The notes below the pieces were generated by a model. It ran no database searches. It saw only the letters and a program-made list of their open reading frames with translations, and had not been told where the DNA came from. This document shows, piece after piece, positions 1-9,216 of a stretch of DNA of 64,000 bases; position 1 is the first letter of the stretch; the number at the start of each line of letters is the position of its first letter. This DNA comes from CAWGQN01 sp963824885 (GTDB lineage: Bacteria > Actinomycetota > Actinomycetes > Actinomycetales > Microbacteriaceae), in assembly GCA_963824885.1 (NCBI GenBank), contig CAWGQN010000010.1:124001-188000 (forward strand). The letters are read 5' to 3'. A program made the translations under genes and the position numbers.

Positions 1-425
1 TGCCCAATTCGACGCTCTTCCACCCCACTTTTGTGTACGAGATCCTGTGGAATCTCGTCGGGCTCGTGGTTCTTCTCGTCCTTGAACGGAAGTTTCTCCT
101 TCACTGGGGCAAAGCCTTCGGCGTGTATCTCATTTGGTACGGGATTGGCCGATCGTGGTTTGAATCGATCCGCATCGATCCCAGCGAAACTCTTTTTGGG
201 GTTCGCAGCAACAATTGGGCCGCGTTCATTGCGATCCTGATTGGTGTCGCCATCATTCTCGTGCAAAACCGCCGGCATCCTGGATTAGAACCAAGTCCGT
301 ACCGTCCCGGTCGTGAGTGGCGCCCAGTTCTTCCCGGAGGAGAATCCGAAATGCCCGACGATCTCGGGAATGAAGCTGGTGAATCCAACAAATCGAGCGC
401 CACATTTCCGCACGTCATGAACTGA
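1..425 (+). CDS. lgt: Prolipoprotein diacylglyceryl transferase, C-terminal part (cut by window edge)
   Basis: This is the C-terminal portion of Lgt, the inner-membrane enzyme that moves a diacylglyceryl group from phosphatidylglycerol to the lipobox cysteine of prolipoproteins. The frame is open from base 3 and stops at 423-425. The family motifs HPTFVYE and GRSWFESIRID are visible, followed by a last hydrophobic helix (FIAILIGVAIILV) and a polar tail of about 50 residues rich in Pro, Glu and Ser, which is common in actinobacterial Lgt. The start and the conserved RGGL/His catalytic region lie outside the window. gltB follows 12 bases later, so the two are probably co-transcribed. Confidence 0.9.
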   Translation, partial: PNSTLFHPTFVYEILWNLVGLVVLLVLERKFLLHWGKAFGVYLIWYGIGRSWFESIRIDPSETLFGVRSNNWAAFIAILIGVAIILVQNRRHPGLEPSPYRPGREWRPVLPGGESEMPDDLGNEAGESNKSSATFPHVMN

Positions 426-437
426 GGACGGTCGTCG

Positions 438-3400
438 ATGACGCCTCAACGCGACACCACACCGTATGGAGCGTTCCCACCGCGCGAGGGGCTCTACGAT
501 CCCTCGGCCGAGCGTGACTCGTGTGGACTCGCGATGGTGGCAACAACGCGGGGAACCGCGGGCCACGATATTATTGACACGGCACTCGGCGCGCTCCGCA
601 ATCTCGAACATCGCGGCGCAATTGGTTCTGACTCGGGAACCGGCGACGGCGCCGGAATTATCACTCAGGTTCCCCACGAATTCTTGCGAAACGTGGCTCC
701 CTTCGATTTGCCGCGTGCCGGCTCTTATGTTGTCGGGAACGTGTTCTTGCCCGTCGAAAGTGCCGAACGAGACACCATCAAGGAGTCGATTGCGAGCGTA
801 GCGCGCGAACACGATCTCGTCGTCCTCGGTTGGCGCGACGTTCCCGTGTGTCCGTCTGAAATCGGCTCCCTCGCGCGCGAGTCCCTGCCAAAAATTGAGC
901 AGCTCTTTCTCGCGGGCGCGGGCTCACGCGACTCGCCCCGGACCGACCTCGACCGGAGAGCTTTCACGCTCCGCAAACACATTGAACACGCGCACTCGGC
1001 CTATTTCATGTCGCTCTCGAGCCGGACGATTGTCTACAAGGGCATGGTGACGACGCTCCAACTCGAACCGTTCTATCCTGACCTCTCCGATGCGAGGTTT
1101 GAGTCTCGACTCGCTCTCGTCCACTCTCGCTATTCGACAAATACGTTTCCATCATGGCCCCTCGCACAACCATTTCGAATGATCGCGCACAATGGCGAGA
1201 TCAACACAATCCGTGGCAACCGAAACTGGATGCGTGCCCGTCAGGCGCAACTCCGTTCGACACTGTTGGGCGACCCCGAACGCGCGGTGCCCATTGTCAC
1301 CTCCGGCGCGAGTGATTCAGCATCGTTCGATGAAGTGGTCGAATTCTTGAGCCTAAGCGGGCGCTCGTTGCCTCACGCCGTCATGATGCTGATGCCTGAA
1401 GCGTGGGAAAACCAGCCGGAAATGGAAAAGAACCGCAGAGAGTTCTACGAGTACCATTCCATGCTCATGGAACCGTGGGACGGTCCCGCAGCGGTTACGT
1501 TTACCGACGGCACACTCGTGGGGGCAACGCTCGACCGTAACGGCCTCCGGCCCGGTCGTTATCTCGTGATCGACGACGGCCTCGTGGTGTTGGCGAGCGA
1601 GACCGGCGTCCTTGACGTGGACCCCGCTCGAGTCACGCGAAAGGGAAGGCTTGAGCCGGGCTCAATGTTTCTCGTCGATACCGCCGAGGGCCGTCTCATT
1701 GACGACGACGAAATTAAGGCTCACGTCGCGACGTCTGCACCGTGGGGTCGTTGGGTAGAGGCGAGTCGCATTAAACTCGAAGATCTCCCCGATAGGGAGC
1801 ACGTCGTCCACACTCCCGCCTCCGTCACGCGTCGACAACGCACCTTTGGGTACACCGAAGAAGACGTGCGCATGCTCTTGACGCCAATGGCGACAACGGG
1901 GAGTGAGCCGCTCGGTGCGATGGGATCAGACACCCCGATCGCGATTTTGGCACAGCGCCCCGTCCTTTTATTCGATTACTTCGTGCAGCAATTCGCTCAA
2001 GTCACGAATCCGCCTCTGGATTCGATCCGAGAGCGCGTTGTGACATCGCTCACGCTTGGGCTCGGCCCGTCCGCGAATCTTGTCGACCACGGACCCGCGC
2101 GCGCACGGCAAATTGTCCTGGAATTTCCCATCATTGACAACGACGAGTTGGCAAAAATCCAACACGTCGCCTCGACTGTCCGTGACGGGACAGTGACGAT
2201 TAGGGGCCTCTACCGAGTCGACACCGGCCCGCAAGCGATGGAGCGGCGAATTGCCGAGATGTGCGCTGAAGCCGAAAAATCCATCGAAAACGGCGCCCGG
2301 TTTCTCGTATTGAGTGATCGGGATTCGACCGCCGACTACGCGCCCATTCCGTCGCTCTTGATGGTTTCGGCGGTCCATCACCACCTCATTCGGACCGAAA
2401 AACGAGTTGACGTCGGAATTGTTGTCGAGGCGGGCGACGTGCGCGAGGTTCACCACGTCGCGACGCTCATTGGATACGGGGCCTCGGCAATCAATCCGTA
2501 TCTAGCAATGGAAACGTGCGAGAATCTCGCGCGGCGCGGAATGATCCCCGAAACAACTCCTGAAAAAGCAGTGCGAAACGTCATTTCCGCGCTTGGGAAC
2601 GGCCTTCTCAAAATCATGTCAAAGATGGGCATTTCAACGGTGTCGTCGTATTGCGCGGCGCAAGCGTTTGAGGCCATCGGCCTTGATCGCGATTTTGTCG
2701 ACCGGTATTTTTCGGGTACCACGAGCACCCTAAGCGGTATCGGCATCGACGTCATCGCGGCAGAAAATGCGCTGCGCCACGCGAGTGCCTATCCGAATGA
2801 TCGTGCCGCGACGGCGCATGAACGCCTTGTTACGGGTGGCGAGTATCAGTGGCGGCGTGGCGGTTCCCCCCACCTTTTCAGTCCCGAGACGGTTTTCCGT
2901 CTCCAGCACGCCACGCGCACTCGACAATACGACGTGTTCCGCGAGTACACCACACTCGTTGACGAGCAAGCGAAAACGCTCATGACCCTGAGGGGGCTCT
3001 TGAGGACCGACGCGCACGGTCGCGAACCTGTACCACTGGACGATGTCGAGCCAGTTGAATTGATCGTTAGGCGTTTTTCAACTGGCGCGATGAGCTACGG
3101 GTCGATTTCGCGCGAAGCGCACGAAACACTCGCAATCGCCATGAATCGTTTGGGGGCAAAATCTAATACTGGAGAGGGCGGCGAAGACCTTGATCGACTT
3201 CTCGACCCCGACCGTCGAAGCGCCATCAAGCAGGTTGCCTCCGGACGGTTCGGAGTGACGAGCATGTATTTAACGCACGCGGATGACATTCAGATCAAGC
3301 TCGCGCAAGGCGCAAAACCGGGCGAGGGTGGACAACTCCCGCCAGGCAAGGTGTATCCATGGATTGCTCGCACACGGCACGCGACAGCCGGAGTCGGACT

Positions 3401-5000
3401 GATTTCTCCGCCACCCCACCACGATATTTATTCGATTGAAGACCTCAAGCAGCTCATTTTCGATTTGAAGCGCGCCAACCCGCGAGCACGCATCGCGACC
3501 AAACTCGTGAGCCAATCGGGGATTGGCGCCGTCGCAGCGGGCGTCACCAAAGCACTGTCCGACGTGATCCTCGTAGCGGGGCACGACGGCGGAACCGGCG
3601 CGAGCCCACTCAACTCGCTCAAACACGCTGGAACCCCGTGGGAGCTTGGACTCGCAGAGACACAGCAAACTCTCATGCTCAATGGAATGCGCGACCGCGT
3701 GGTACTTCAAGTTGACGGTCAGCTCAAAACCGGTCGCGACGTTATCATCGGGGCTCTTCTGGGCGCTGAAGAGTTTGGGTTTGCCACGGCTCCGCTCGTC
3801 GTCTCCGGATGTATCATGATGCGCGCGTGCCACCTCGACACCTGCCCGGTGGGAATTGCGACGCAAAACCCCACACTCCGATCGCGTTTTACGGGAGAAC
3901 CCGAGTTCGTGATCAATTTCTTTGAATTCATCGCTCAAGAGGTGCGCGAATACCTCGCTGATCTTGGGTTTCGTACTCTCGATGAGGCGATTGGCCGCCG
4001 CGAGGTCCTCCGATTTGACGCCGCACTCACCCACTGGAAGGCGTCGGGACTGGATCTTGCTCCCGTGCTCGTGGGTCCGACGTTTGGTGACGATGAACCG
4101 CGAAAAAGTGGTCGCCCGCAGGCTCACGAATTGGCCGACCATTTTGACGTTGACCTCATCCGTCGAAGCCGCGAGATTATCGACCGCGGCGGCACAATTG
4201 CTCTCACGGTGCCGATCCGAAACACCGAGCGGGCGGTAGGAACGATGCTCGGTCACGAGGTTACTCGTGCACACGGTGAACCCGGTTTGCCCGACGGGTC
4301 GATTGACATCACTCTGACGGGGTCTGCCGGACAATCTCTTGGCGCGTTTCTACCGGGCGGAATCACGCTCAGGCTCGAAGGAGACGCAAACGACTACCTT
4401 GGCAAAGGGCTTTCCGGTGGTCGAATTATTGTGCGCCCCACGCCGTCGAGTGCGTTCGCCGCGGAAGACAACGTCATAGCGGGAAACGTGATTGGCTATG
4501 GTGCGACGCGAGGACGTGTTTTTATTCGCGGTACGGTTGGCGAACGATTTCTTGTCCGCAACTCGGGGGCAATCGCGGTCGTGGAAGGAGTGGGTGATCA
4601 CGCGCTCGAATATATGACCGGGGGGATCGCCGTAATCTTGGGAATGGTCGGGCGAAATCTGGGGGCAGGCATGTCTGGTGGCATCGCGTACGTTCATGGT
4701 TTGACCGCGACGAAGGTCAATCGCGAGGCGATTTCCACGGGTGAACTTGAGTTACTCCCGCTCGATAGCGACGATGTTCGCACACTCGGTGACCTTCTTG
4801 CGATCCACACAGAGGAGACTGGATCGGAGCGCGCCGCGCAGCTCTTGGAAAATTTCCACGAATCATGTAGCCGCTTCACCAAGGTGAGTCCGCACGACTT
4901 CGCTGCAGTGCGTGCGACTCGCAGATCGGCGTCGGACGAGGGTCTCGATCCCGACAGTGAAATTGTTTGGGACCGAATTTTGGAGGTGACACGTGGCTGA
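438..5000 (+). CDS. gltB: Glutamate synthase (NADPH), large subunit
   Basis: The large chain of GOGAT takes the amide nitrogen of glutamine and transfers it to 2-oxoglutarate to give glutamate. At 1520 residues it is full length for the family. The N-terminal Ntn glutaminase domain starts at Cys29 (RDSCGLAMVA), so a 28-residue propeptide must be removed to free the nucleophile. The central and FMN-binding synthase domains cover roughly 480-1220. The [3Fe-4S] ligands are Cys1125, Cys1131 and Cys1136 (GCIMMRACHLDTC). The C-terminal glycine-rich beta-helix domain follows from about 1270. GAGGAC lies 5' of the ATG. The end overlaps gltD by 8 bases, which fits coupled translation of a 1:1 complex. 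Confidence 0.97.
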   Translation: MTPQRDTTPYGAFPPREGLYDPSAERDSCGLAMVATTRGTAGHDIIDTALGALRNLEHRGAIGSDSGTGDGAGIITQVPHEFLRNVAPFDLPRAGSYVVGNVFLPVESAERDTIKESIASVAREHDLVVLGWRDVPVCPSEIGSLARESLPKIEQLFLAGAGSRDSPRTDLDRRAFTLRKHIEHAHSAYFMSLSSRTIVYKGMVTTLQLEPFYPDLSDARFESRLALVHSRYSTNTFPSWPLAQPFRMIAHNGEINTIRGNRNWMRARQAQLRSTLLGDPERAVPIVTSGASDSASFDEVVEFLSLSGRSLPHAVMMLMPEAWENQPEMEKNRREFYEYHSMLMEPWDGPAAVTFTDGTLVGATLDRNGLRPGRYLVIDDGLVVLASETGVLDVDPARVTRKGRLEPGSMFLVDTAEGRLIDDDEIKAHVATSAPWGRWVEASRIKLEDLPDREHVVHTPASVTRRQRTFGYTEEDVRMLLTPMATTGSEPLGAMGSDTPIAILAQRPVLLFDYFVQQFAQVTNPPLDSIRERVVTSLTLGLGPSANLVDHGPARARQIVLEFPIIDNDELAKIQHVASTVRDGTVTIRGLYRVDTGPQAMERRIAEMCAEAEKSIENGARFLVLSDRDSTADYAPIPSLLMVSAVHHHLIRTEKRVDVGIVVEAGDVREVHHVATLIGYGASAINPYLAMETCENLARRGMIPETTPEKAVRNVISALGNGLLKIMSKMGISTVSSYCAAQAFEAIGLDRDFVDRYFSGTTSTLSGIGIDVIAAENALRHASAYPNDRAATAHERLVTGGEYQWRRGGSPHLFSPETVFRLQHATRTRQYDVFREYTTLVDEQAKTLMTLRGLLRTDAHGREPVPLDDVEPVELIVRRFSTGAMSYGSISREAHETLAIAMNRLGAKSNTGEGGEDLDRLLDPDRRSAIKQVASGRFGVTSMYLTHADDIQIKLAQGAKPGEGGQLPPGKVYPWIARTRHATAGVGLISPPPHHDIYSIEDLKQLIFDLKRANPRARIATKLVSQSGIGAVAAGVTKALSDVILVAGHDGGTGASPLNSLKHAGTPWELGLAETQQTLMLNGMRDRVVLQVDGQLKTGRDVIIGALLGAEEFGFATAPLVVSGCIMMRACHLDTCPVGIATQNPTLRSRFTGEPEFVINFFEFIAQEVREYLADLGFRTLDEAIGRREVLRFDAALTHWKASGLDLAPVLVGPTFGDDEPRKSGRPQAHELADHFDVDLIRRSREIIDRGGTIALTVPIRNTERAVGTMLGHEVTRAHGEPGLPDGSIDITLTGSAGQSLGAFLPGGITLRLEGDANDYLGKGLSGGRIIVRPTPSSAFAAEDNVIAGNVIGYGATRGRVFIRGTVGERFLVRNSGAIAVVEGVGDHALEYMTGGIAVILGMVGRNLGAGMSGGIAYVHGLTATKVNREAISTGELELLPLDSDDVRTLGDLLAIHTEETGSERAAQLLENFHESCSRFTKVSPHDFAAVRATRRSASDEGLDPDSEIVWDRILEVTRG

Positions 5001-6450
5001 TCCACGAGGATTCATCACCACCGGTGATCGAGAACTTCCCGAAAGGCGCCCAGTGTCGGTACGCATTCGCGATTATCGGGAAGTGTTCGAACCATCGGAT
5101 CCAACCCAACTCCGGCGTCAAGCCGGTCGCTGCATGGACTGTGGGATCCCGTTTTGCCATGACGGCTGCCCACTCGGAAACCTCATTCCCGAGTGGAACG
5201 ACTTGATGTGGCGCGGCGAGGGTCGTCAAGCCATCGAACGTTTGCACGTGACAAATAACTTTCCGGAGTTCACGGGCCGCTTGTGCCCGGCGCCGTGCGA
5301 AACCTCGTGCGTGTTGAGCATTAATCAGCCGGCGGTGACAATCAAACAAGTCGAGGTATCGATTATCGACCAAGCGTTTGCACGGGGGTGGGTCGAACCT
5401 CATCCGCCGGATCGCCTCACGGGCAAGACGGTGGCGATTGTCGGGTCGGGACCCGCGGGTCTAGCCGCGGCCCAACAACTCACGCGCGCGGGACACACCG
5501 TGGCCGTCTATGAGCGCGACGACCGCATCGGCGGTCTGGTCCGCTACGGAATCCCGAGCTTCAAAATGGACAAGAAACATCTCGATGGTCGGCTCTCACA
5601 AATGATGCTTGAGGGCACTCGTTTCCGCGCGGGCGTCAATATTGGCGCCGATATTGCGTGGAACGATCTTCGTGCCCGTTACGACTCTGTGGTGATTGCG
5701 ACCGGCGCAGTCGTTCCGCGCGACCTCTCGATTCCGGGTCGCAGCCTTTCGGGTATTCATTTTGCGATGGAATATTTGGTGCAACAAAATCGCGAGCTTG
5801 CGGGTGATGCGATTGTCGACCAGCTGACCGCGGCGGATAAGCACGTCGTTATTATCGGTGGCGGCGATACCGGCGCCGACTGCTTGGGAACGGCACATCG
5901 GCAGAGAGCCGCGTCGGTGACAACACTCGCGATCGGCCAGAAACCCCCGCTCGCTCGCGGTGACAACGACCCGTGGCCCACCCAATTGACCCTGTATGAG
6001 GAATCGAGCGCCCACCAAGAAGGTGGCGAGCGCACATTTCTCGCGTCAACAGTAGAGTTGTTGCCAAATTCGTTCGGCGAAGTCGGTGCGGTTCGAGTCG
6101 CGCAAACCGAGTATCTCAATGGACATCGAGTTCCTCGATCAGGCACGGAACGCACAATTCCCGCCGATTTGGTTCTGCTTGCCCTGGGTTTTAGCGGGCC
6201 CGAAACCGAGAGCGTCACGGCTCAACTCGACGTGTCGGTAGACCCCACTGGAACACTAGAACGCGACGGCGACTTTTGCACCGGTCTTCCGGGGGTGTTC
6301 GTCGCGGGTGATGCCGGTCGCGGGCAATCGCTCATTGTTTGGGCAATCGCCGAGGGGCGCTCGGCGGCGGCGGCGGTTGATCGGTACCTTCAGGGTGAGA
6401 CGCAGCTGTCGGCGCCAATTCGCCCTACAGACCGAGCGATGGCGATTTAG
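4993..6450 (+). CDS. gltD: Glutamate synthase (NADPH), small subunit
   Basis: The 485-residue beta chain passes electrons from NADPH through FAD and Fe-S clusters to GltB. Cluster cysteines are C47, C50, C55 and C59, then C98, C102 and C106. The FAD dinucleotide fold has GSGPAG at 151-156 and the NADPH fold has GGGDTG near 287-296. A late GDAGRGQS segment closes the FAD site. The GTG start is supported by a strong GGAGG at 4982-4986, six bases upstream and inside the gltB tail. The nearest alternative, that this is a stand-alone GltD-like oxidoreductase, is unlikely because gltB is adjacent and overlapping. Confidence 0.96.
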   Translation: MADPRGFITTGDRELPERRPVSVRIRDYREVFEPSDPTQLRRQAGRCMDCGIPFCHDGCPLGNLIPEWNDLMWRGEGRQAIERLHVTNNFPEFTGRLCPAPCETSCVLSINQPAVTIKQVEVSIIDQAFARGWVEPHPPDRLTGKTVAIVGSGPAGLAAAQQLTRAGHTVAVYERDDRIGGLVRYGIPSFKMDKKHLDGRLSQMMLEGTRFRAGVNIGADIAWNDLRARYDSVVIATGAVVPRDLSIPGRSLSGIHFAMEYLVQQNRELAGDAIVDQLTAADKHVVIIGGGDTGADCLGTAHRQRAASVTTLAIGQKPPLARGDNDPWPTQLTLYEESSAHQEGGERTFLASTVELLPNSFGEVGAVRVAQTEYLNGHRVPRSGTERTIPADLVLLALGFSGPETESVTAQLDVSVDPTGTLERDGDFCTGLPGVFVAGDAGRGQSLIVWAIAEGRSAAAAVDRYLQGETQLSAPIRPTDRAMAI

Positions 6451-6507
6451 TGTTTTTCCGACGCTCGTTGACACACAATACGCGCCACGCTGCGCAGAAT
6501 ATCGGGG

Positions 6508-6513
6508 TATAAA
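6508..6513 (+). promoter_or_regulatory. Putative -10 element of a leaderless pyk promoter
   Basis: TATAAA ends six bases before the pyk ATG and there is no convincing Shine-Dalgarno sequence, so transcription probably starts at or beside the start codon. The final base is A rather than the usual T. TTGACA at 6468-6473 is too far upstream (34 bases) to be its -35 partner. Confidence 0.4.
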
Positions 6514-6519
6514 AAGCTA

Positions 6520-7971
6520 ATGAGACGCGCGAAAATTGTAGCCACCCTTGGCCCGGCAACATCGAGCTACGAGAGTATCCGAGCAATCGTTGACGCAGGA
6601 ATAAATGTCGCGCGACTGAACCTCAGTCATGGGAGCCACGAGGTGCACGAAACGGCGTGCGCAAATGTGCGACGCGCCGCGGCGGACTCGGGGCGCGCCG
6701 TAGCAGTTCTCGTCGATCTCCAGGGACCAAAGATTCGTTTGGGTAAGTTTGAAGACGGACCGTACGATCTTGACGAGGGTGACATCTTTTCTATTACGAC
6801 CGATGAGATTGTGGGCAACAAAGAAATCTCCTCGACGACGCTTGAGAGTCTTCCGGACGACGTAGAGCCGGGGGATACGCTGCTCATCGACGACGGCAAG
6901 GTATCAATGCGCGTTCTCGAGGTCAACGGCACAATCGTGCGGTGCGTTGTTACGGTACCCGGCACGATCTCCAACAACAAGGGAATCAACCTCCCCGGGG
7001 TTGCCGTGAATGTGCCCGCGCTGTCAACCAAAGATGAGGCCGACTTGCGATGGGGTCTCGCAATGGGCGCGGACCTCATTGCTCTGTCATTTGTTCGCAA
7101 CGCGAATGACAACGTTCGCGTCCACGAAATAATGGCAAACGAGGGTCGAGTTGTACCGATTATTGCGAAGATTGAGAAACCACAAGCAGTTGATGCTCTC
7201 GAAGAGATTGTTGACGCTTTCGACGGGATCATGGTGGCCCGTGGAGATTTAGGAGTCGAGCTTCCGTTGGAATCCGTTCCAATCGTTCAGAAACGCGCAA
7301 TTGAGCTCGCGCGGCGCCGAGCAAAACCCGTAATCGTCGCAACGCAAATGCTCGAGTCAATGATTTCAAGTCCGCGTCCAACTCGGGCAGAAACGTCTGA
7401 CGTGGCGAACGCGGTGCTCGATGGCACGGACGCGGTCATGCTGAGCGGCGAGACGAGTGTCGGCGAATTTCCGGCAATTACGGTTGAGACGATGGCGAGA
7501 ATCATGCAGTCCACCGAAGAACACGGCCTCGACCGCATCCCCCCTCTGGGAACGAGGCCGCGAACACAAGGCGGTGCAATAACCCTCGTGGCAGTCGAAG
7601 TCGCCGAATTCGTGTCGGCAAAATTTCTGTGCGTCTTCACGGAGACAGGTGAATCTGTGCGCCGAATTTCTCGATTGCGGTCAAAAATTCCCGTGATTGC
7701 ATTTACCCCCAATGAGGGAATTCGGCGGCGCATGGCGTTGAGCTGGGGAATTGAAACGTACCTCGTCGACCGTGTCACTCACACCGACGAAATGTTCGGC
7801 CAGGTCGACGACGTCGTTTTGGGGGAGGGCTTGTCCGAGGTCGGTGACAAAGTTGTCGTGATTGCCGGTTCTCCACCGGGAATCCAAGGATCGACAAATG
7901 ACTTGCGAGTACACAAAGTCGGCGATGTGCACAATCAAGCGGCGCCCGCCTATACGAAGTGCACGTCGTGA
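6520..7971 (+). CDS. pyk: Pyruvate kinase
   Basis: This enzyme converts phosphoenolpyruvate and ADP to pyruvate and ATP at the end of glycolysis. The 483-residue length is typical. The N-terminal barrel opens with MRRAKIVATLGPATSS, and the substrate segment DLQGPKIRLGKF is present. The signature IAKIEKPQAVDAL followed by DGIMVARGDLGVELP carries the catalytic Lys and the Mg ligands. The B domain lies at about 70-170 and the C-terminal regulatory domain from about 350. The gene is separated from gltD by 69 bases and has its own putative promoter. It converges with the tRNA-Leu gene 4 bases downstream. Confidence 0.96.
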   Translation: MRRAKIVATLGPATSSYESIRAIVDAGINVARLNLSHGSHEVHETACANVRRAAADSGRAVAVLVDLQGPKIRLGKFEDGPYDLDEGDIFSITTDEIVGNKEISSTTLESLPDDVEPGDTLLIDDGKVSMRVLEVNGTIVRCVVTVPGTISNNKGINLPGVAVNVPALSTKDEADLRWGLAMGADLIALSFVRNANDNVRVHEIMANEGRVVPIIAKIEKPQAVDALEEIVDAFDGIMVARGDLGVELPLESVPIVQKRAIELARRRAKPVIVATQMLESMISSPRPTRAETSDVANAVLDGTDAVMLSGETSVGEFPAITVETMARIMQSTEEHGLDRIPPLGTRPRTQGGAITLVAVEVAEFVSAKFLCVFTETGESVRRISRLRSKIPVIAFTPNEGIRRRMALSWGIETYLVDRVTHTDEMFGQVDDVVLGEGLSEVGDKVVVIAGSPPGIQGSTNDLRVHKVGDVHNQAAPAYTKCTS

Positions 7972-7975
7972 GTTG

Positions 7976-8058
7976 TGCCGGTGGTGGGACTCGAACCCAC
8001 ACGTCCTTTCGAACAAAGCATTTTGAGTGCTCCGCGTCTGCCATTCCGCCACACCGGC
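7976..8058 (-). tRNA. tRNA-Leu, anticodon CAA
   Basis: An 83-nt class II tRNA lies on the minus strand. The acceptor arms GCCGGTG and CACCGGC pair with discriminator A; the T arm reads GTGGG-TTCGAGT-CCCAC. The anticodon stem GAGCA/TGCTT holds the loop CTCAAAA, giving anticodon CAA for UUG codons. A long variable arm is present, as expected for tRNA-Leu. CCA is not encoded. It converges with pyk and is divergent from the response regulator gene. Confidence 0.95.
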
Positions 8059-8080
8059 GCACAACAACGTGCCCAAGAAT

Positions 8081-8090
8081 ATCGTAGGGT
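8081..8090. promoter_or_regulatory. Overlapping divergent -10 elements (tRNA-Leu / response regulator)
   Basis: TAGGGT at 8085-8090 on the plus strand ends six bases before the GTG of the response regulator. TACGAT on the minus strand (8086-8081) lies about 22 bases from the tRNA 5' end. The two hexamers share bases 8085-8086, so polymerase probably cannot occupy both at once. Confidence 0.4.
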
Positions 8091-8096
8091 TGATCC

Positions 8097-8708
8097 GTGA
8101 CTGACCGCGAGCCCGAACCCGTCGCTTCGCGCACCGTCGTCGTCGCCGAAGACGAGTCGCTCATTAGGCTCGACATTGTCGAAATCCTGCGCGATAACGG
8201 TTTCGAGGTCGTGGGTGAGGCGAATGATGGTGAAACCGCGGTTGCGCTCGCAACAGACTTGCGACCCGATCTCGTCGTAATGGACGTTAAAATGCCGCAA
8301 CTCGACGGCATCTCGGCGGCCGAGCGCTTGACGAAAGCGCGTATCGCGCCCGTCGTCCTCCTCACGGCATTTAGCCAACAAGAACTCGTTGAACGAGCGA
8401 CCGAAGCGGGAGCACTCGCCTACGTCGTCAAACCCTTCACTCCTAACGACCTGATTCCCGCGATAGAAATCGCTCTCTCTCGATACGCACAGATCGTCGC
8501 GCTCGAAGCAGAAGTGACCGACATGGTCATGCGCTTTGAGACCCGCAAACTCGTTGATCGCGCCAAGGGCTTGCTCGGCGAAAAGATGGGTCTTTCGGAA
8601 CCAGAGGCTTTTCGGTGGATCCAAAAGGCTTCGATGGATCGCCGTCTTACGATGCACGACGTCTCTCGGGCCATCGTTGACCAGTTACTCGCCGAACCAC
8701 CGAAGTAG
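8097..8708 (+). CDS. pdtaR: ANTAR-domain response regulator (PdtaR-like)
   Basis: A 203-residue two-component regulator that acts on RNA rather than DNA. The receiver domain (about 12-130) has acidic residues Glu18 and Asp19, phospho-acceptor Asp63 (VVMDVKMPQ), Thr90 and Lys112 (VVKPF). A helical linker leads to an ANTAR domain (about 140-200, RKLVDRAKGLLGEKMGLSE), known in related proteins to bind dual hexaloop RNA antiterminators. No sensor kinase is adjacent, as in Mycobacterium where pdtaR and the kinase pdtaS are unlinked. Its location between pyk and polA matches Rv1626. The GTG start has no Shine-Dalgarno and fits a leaderless transcript. Confidence 0.92.
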   Translation: MTDREPEPVASRTVVVAEDESLIRLDIVEILRDNGFEVVGEANDGETAVALATDLRPDLVVMDVKMPQLDGISAAERLTKARIAPVVLLTAFSQQELVERATEAGALAYVVKPFTPNDLIPAIEIALSRYAQIVALEAEVTDMVMRFETRKLVDRAKGLLGEKMGLSEPEAFRWIQKASMDRRLTMHDVSRAIVDQLLAEPPK

Positions 8709-8723
8709 CACGCGAGCCCGCAC

Positions 8724-9152
8724 TTATCTGTCTCGCAGCAAATTCGTTATGCGGACGGTCGAAAGCCGTCGACCCGCTTCATCGTCAATCTCAATCACGT
8801 GTGTCGTGAGAGTTCGTCCCAGGTGGACGGCCGTACACGTTCCGGTCACAAAACCCGAACACGCCGAGCGACTGTGGCTCGCGTTTACCTCAATTCCGAC
8901 CGCGAGGCGTTCTTTACCCGCAAAGACGTTCGCAGAGATTGAACCCAGGCTTTCGGCAAGTACGACGTGGGCCCCGCCGTGCACAATACCGGCTGGTTGC
9001 GTATTCCCTTCGACCGGCATGGTCGCGACCGCACGCTCGGGCGAGAGTTCGTGAAATTCGATGCCCATTTTTTCGGCAAGGTCCCCAATTCCTCGACCAC
9101 CGAGCAGAACGGTCACATCAATTGCGGGCGGCCGCTGACTTGGTTCCGTCAT
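8724..9152 (-). CDS. Hotdog-fold thioesterase (PaaI / uncharacterised domain 1 type)
   Basis: A 142-residue single-domain hotdog protein, expected to hydrolyse an acyl-CoA thioester. The segment GIEFHELSPERAVATMPV precedes the helix motif GIVHGGAHVVLAESLGS, which contains the HGG and the acidic residue used for catalysis in the PaaI/menaquinone thioesterase group. The upstream ATG of this frame lacks a ribosome site; the ATG at 9152 is preceded by GGGAG nine bases away, so that start was chosen. In actinobacteria this gene commonly sits beside polA. The true substrate cannot be told from sequence; a DHNA-CoA or phenylacetyl-CoA thioesterase role is possible. Confidence 0.85.
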   Translation of the reverse strand: MTEPSQRPPAIDVTVLLGGRGIGDLAEKMGIEFHELSPERAVATMPVEGNTQPAGIVHGGAHVVLAESLGSISANVFAGKERLAVGIEVNASHSRSACSGFVTGTCTAVHLGRTLTTHVIEIDDEAGRRLSTVRITNLLRDR

Positions 9153-9204
9153 TTTTCGTGGTCTCCCGTGTGCTTGACCCCAAGGTGCCCCCGGTGCCCG
9201 TGTG

Positions 9205-9210
9205 TAGGGT
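9205..9210 (+). promoter_or_regulatory. Putative -10 element of a leaderless polA promoter
   Basis: TAGGGT lies exactly six bases before the polA GTG, with no Shine-Dalgarno between. The hexamer and spacing are the same as those before the response regulator at 8097 and the ABC ATPase at 48225. Confidence 0.45.
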
Positions 9211-9216
9211 GGTCGT

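Noticed and set aside
3270..4334. 354-residue minus-strand open frame inside gltB
   Set aside because: Shadow of the gltB reading frame in GC-rich DNA, with no ribosome site or recognisable motif.
6468..6473. Consensus TTGACA as -35 of the pyk promoter
   Set aside because: It is 34 bases from the TATAAA near the start, and no good -10 lies at 16-19 bases.
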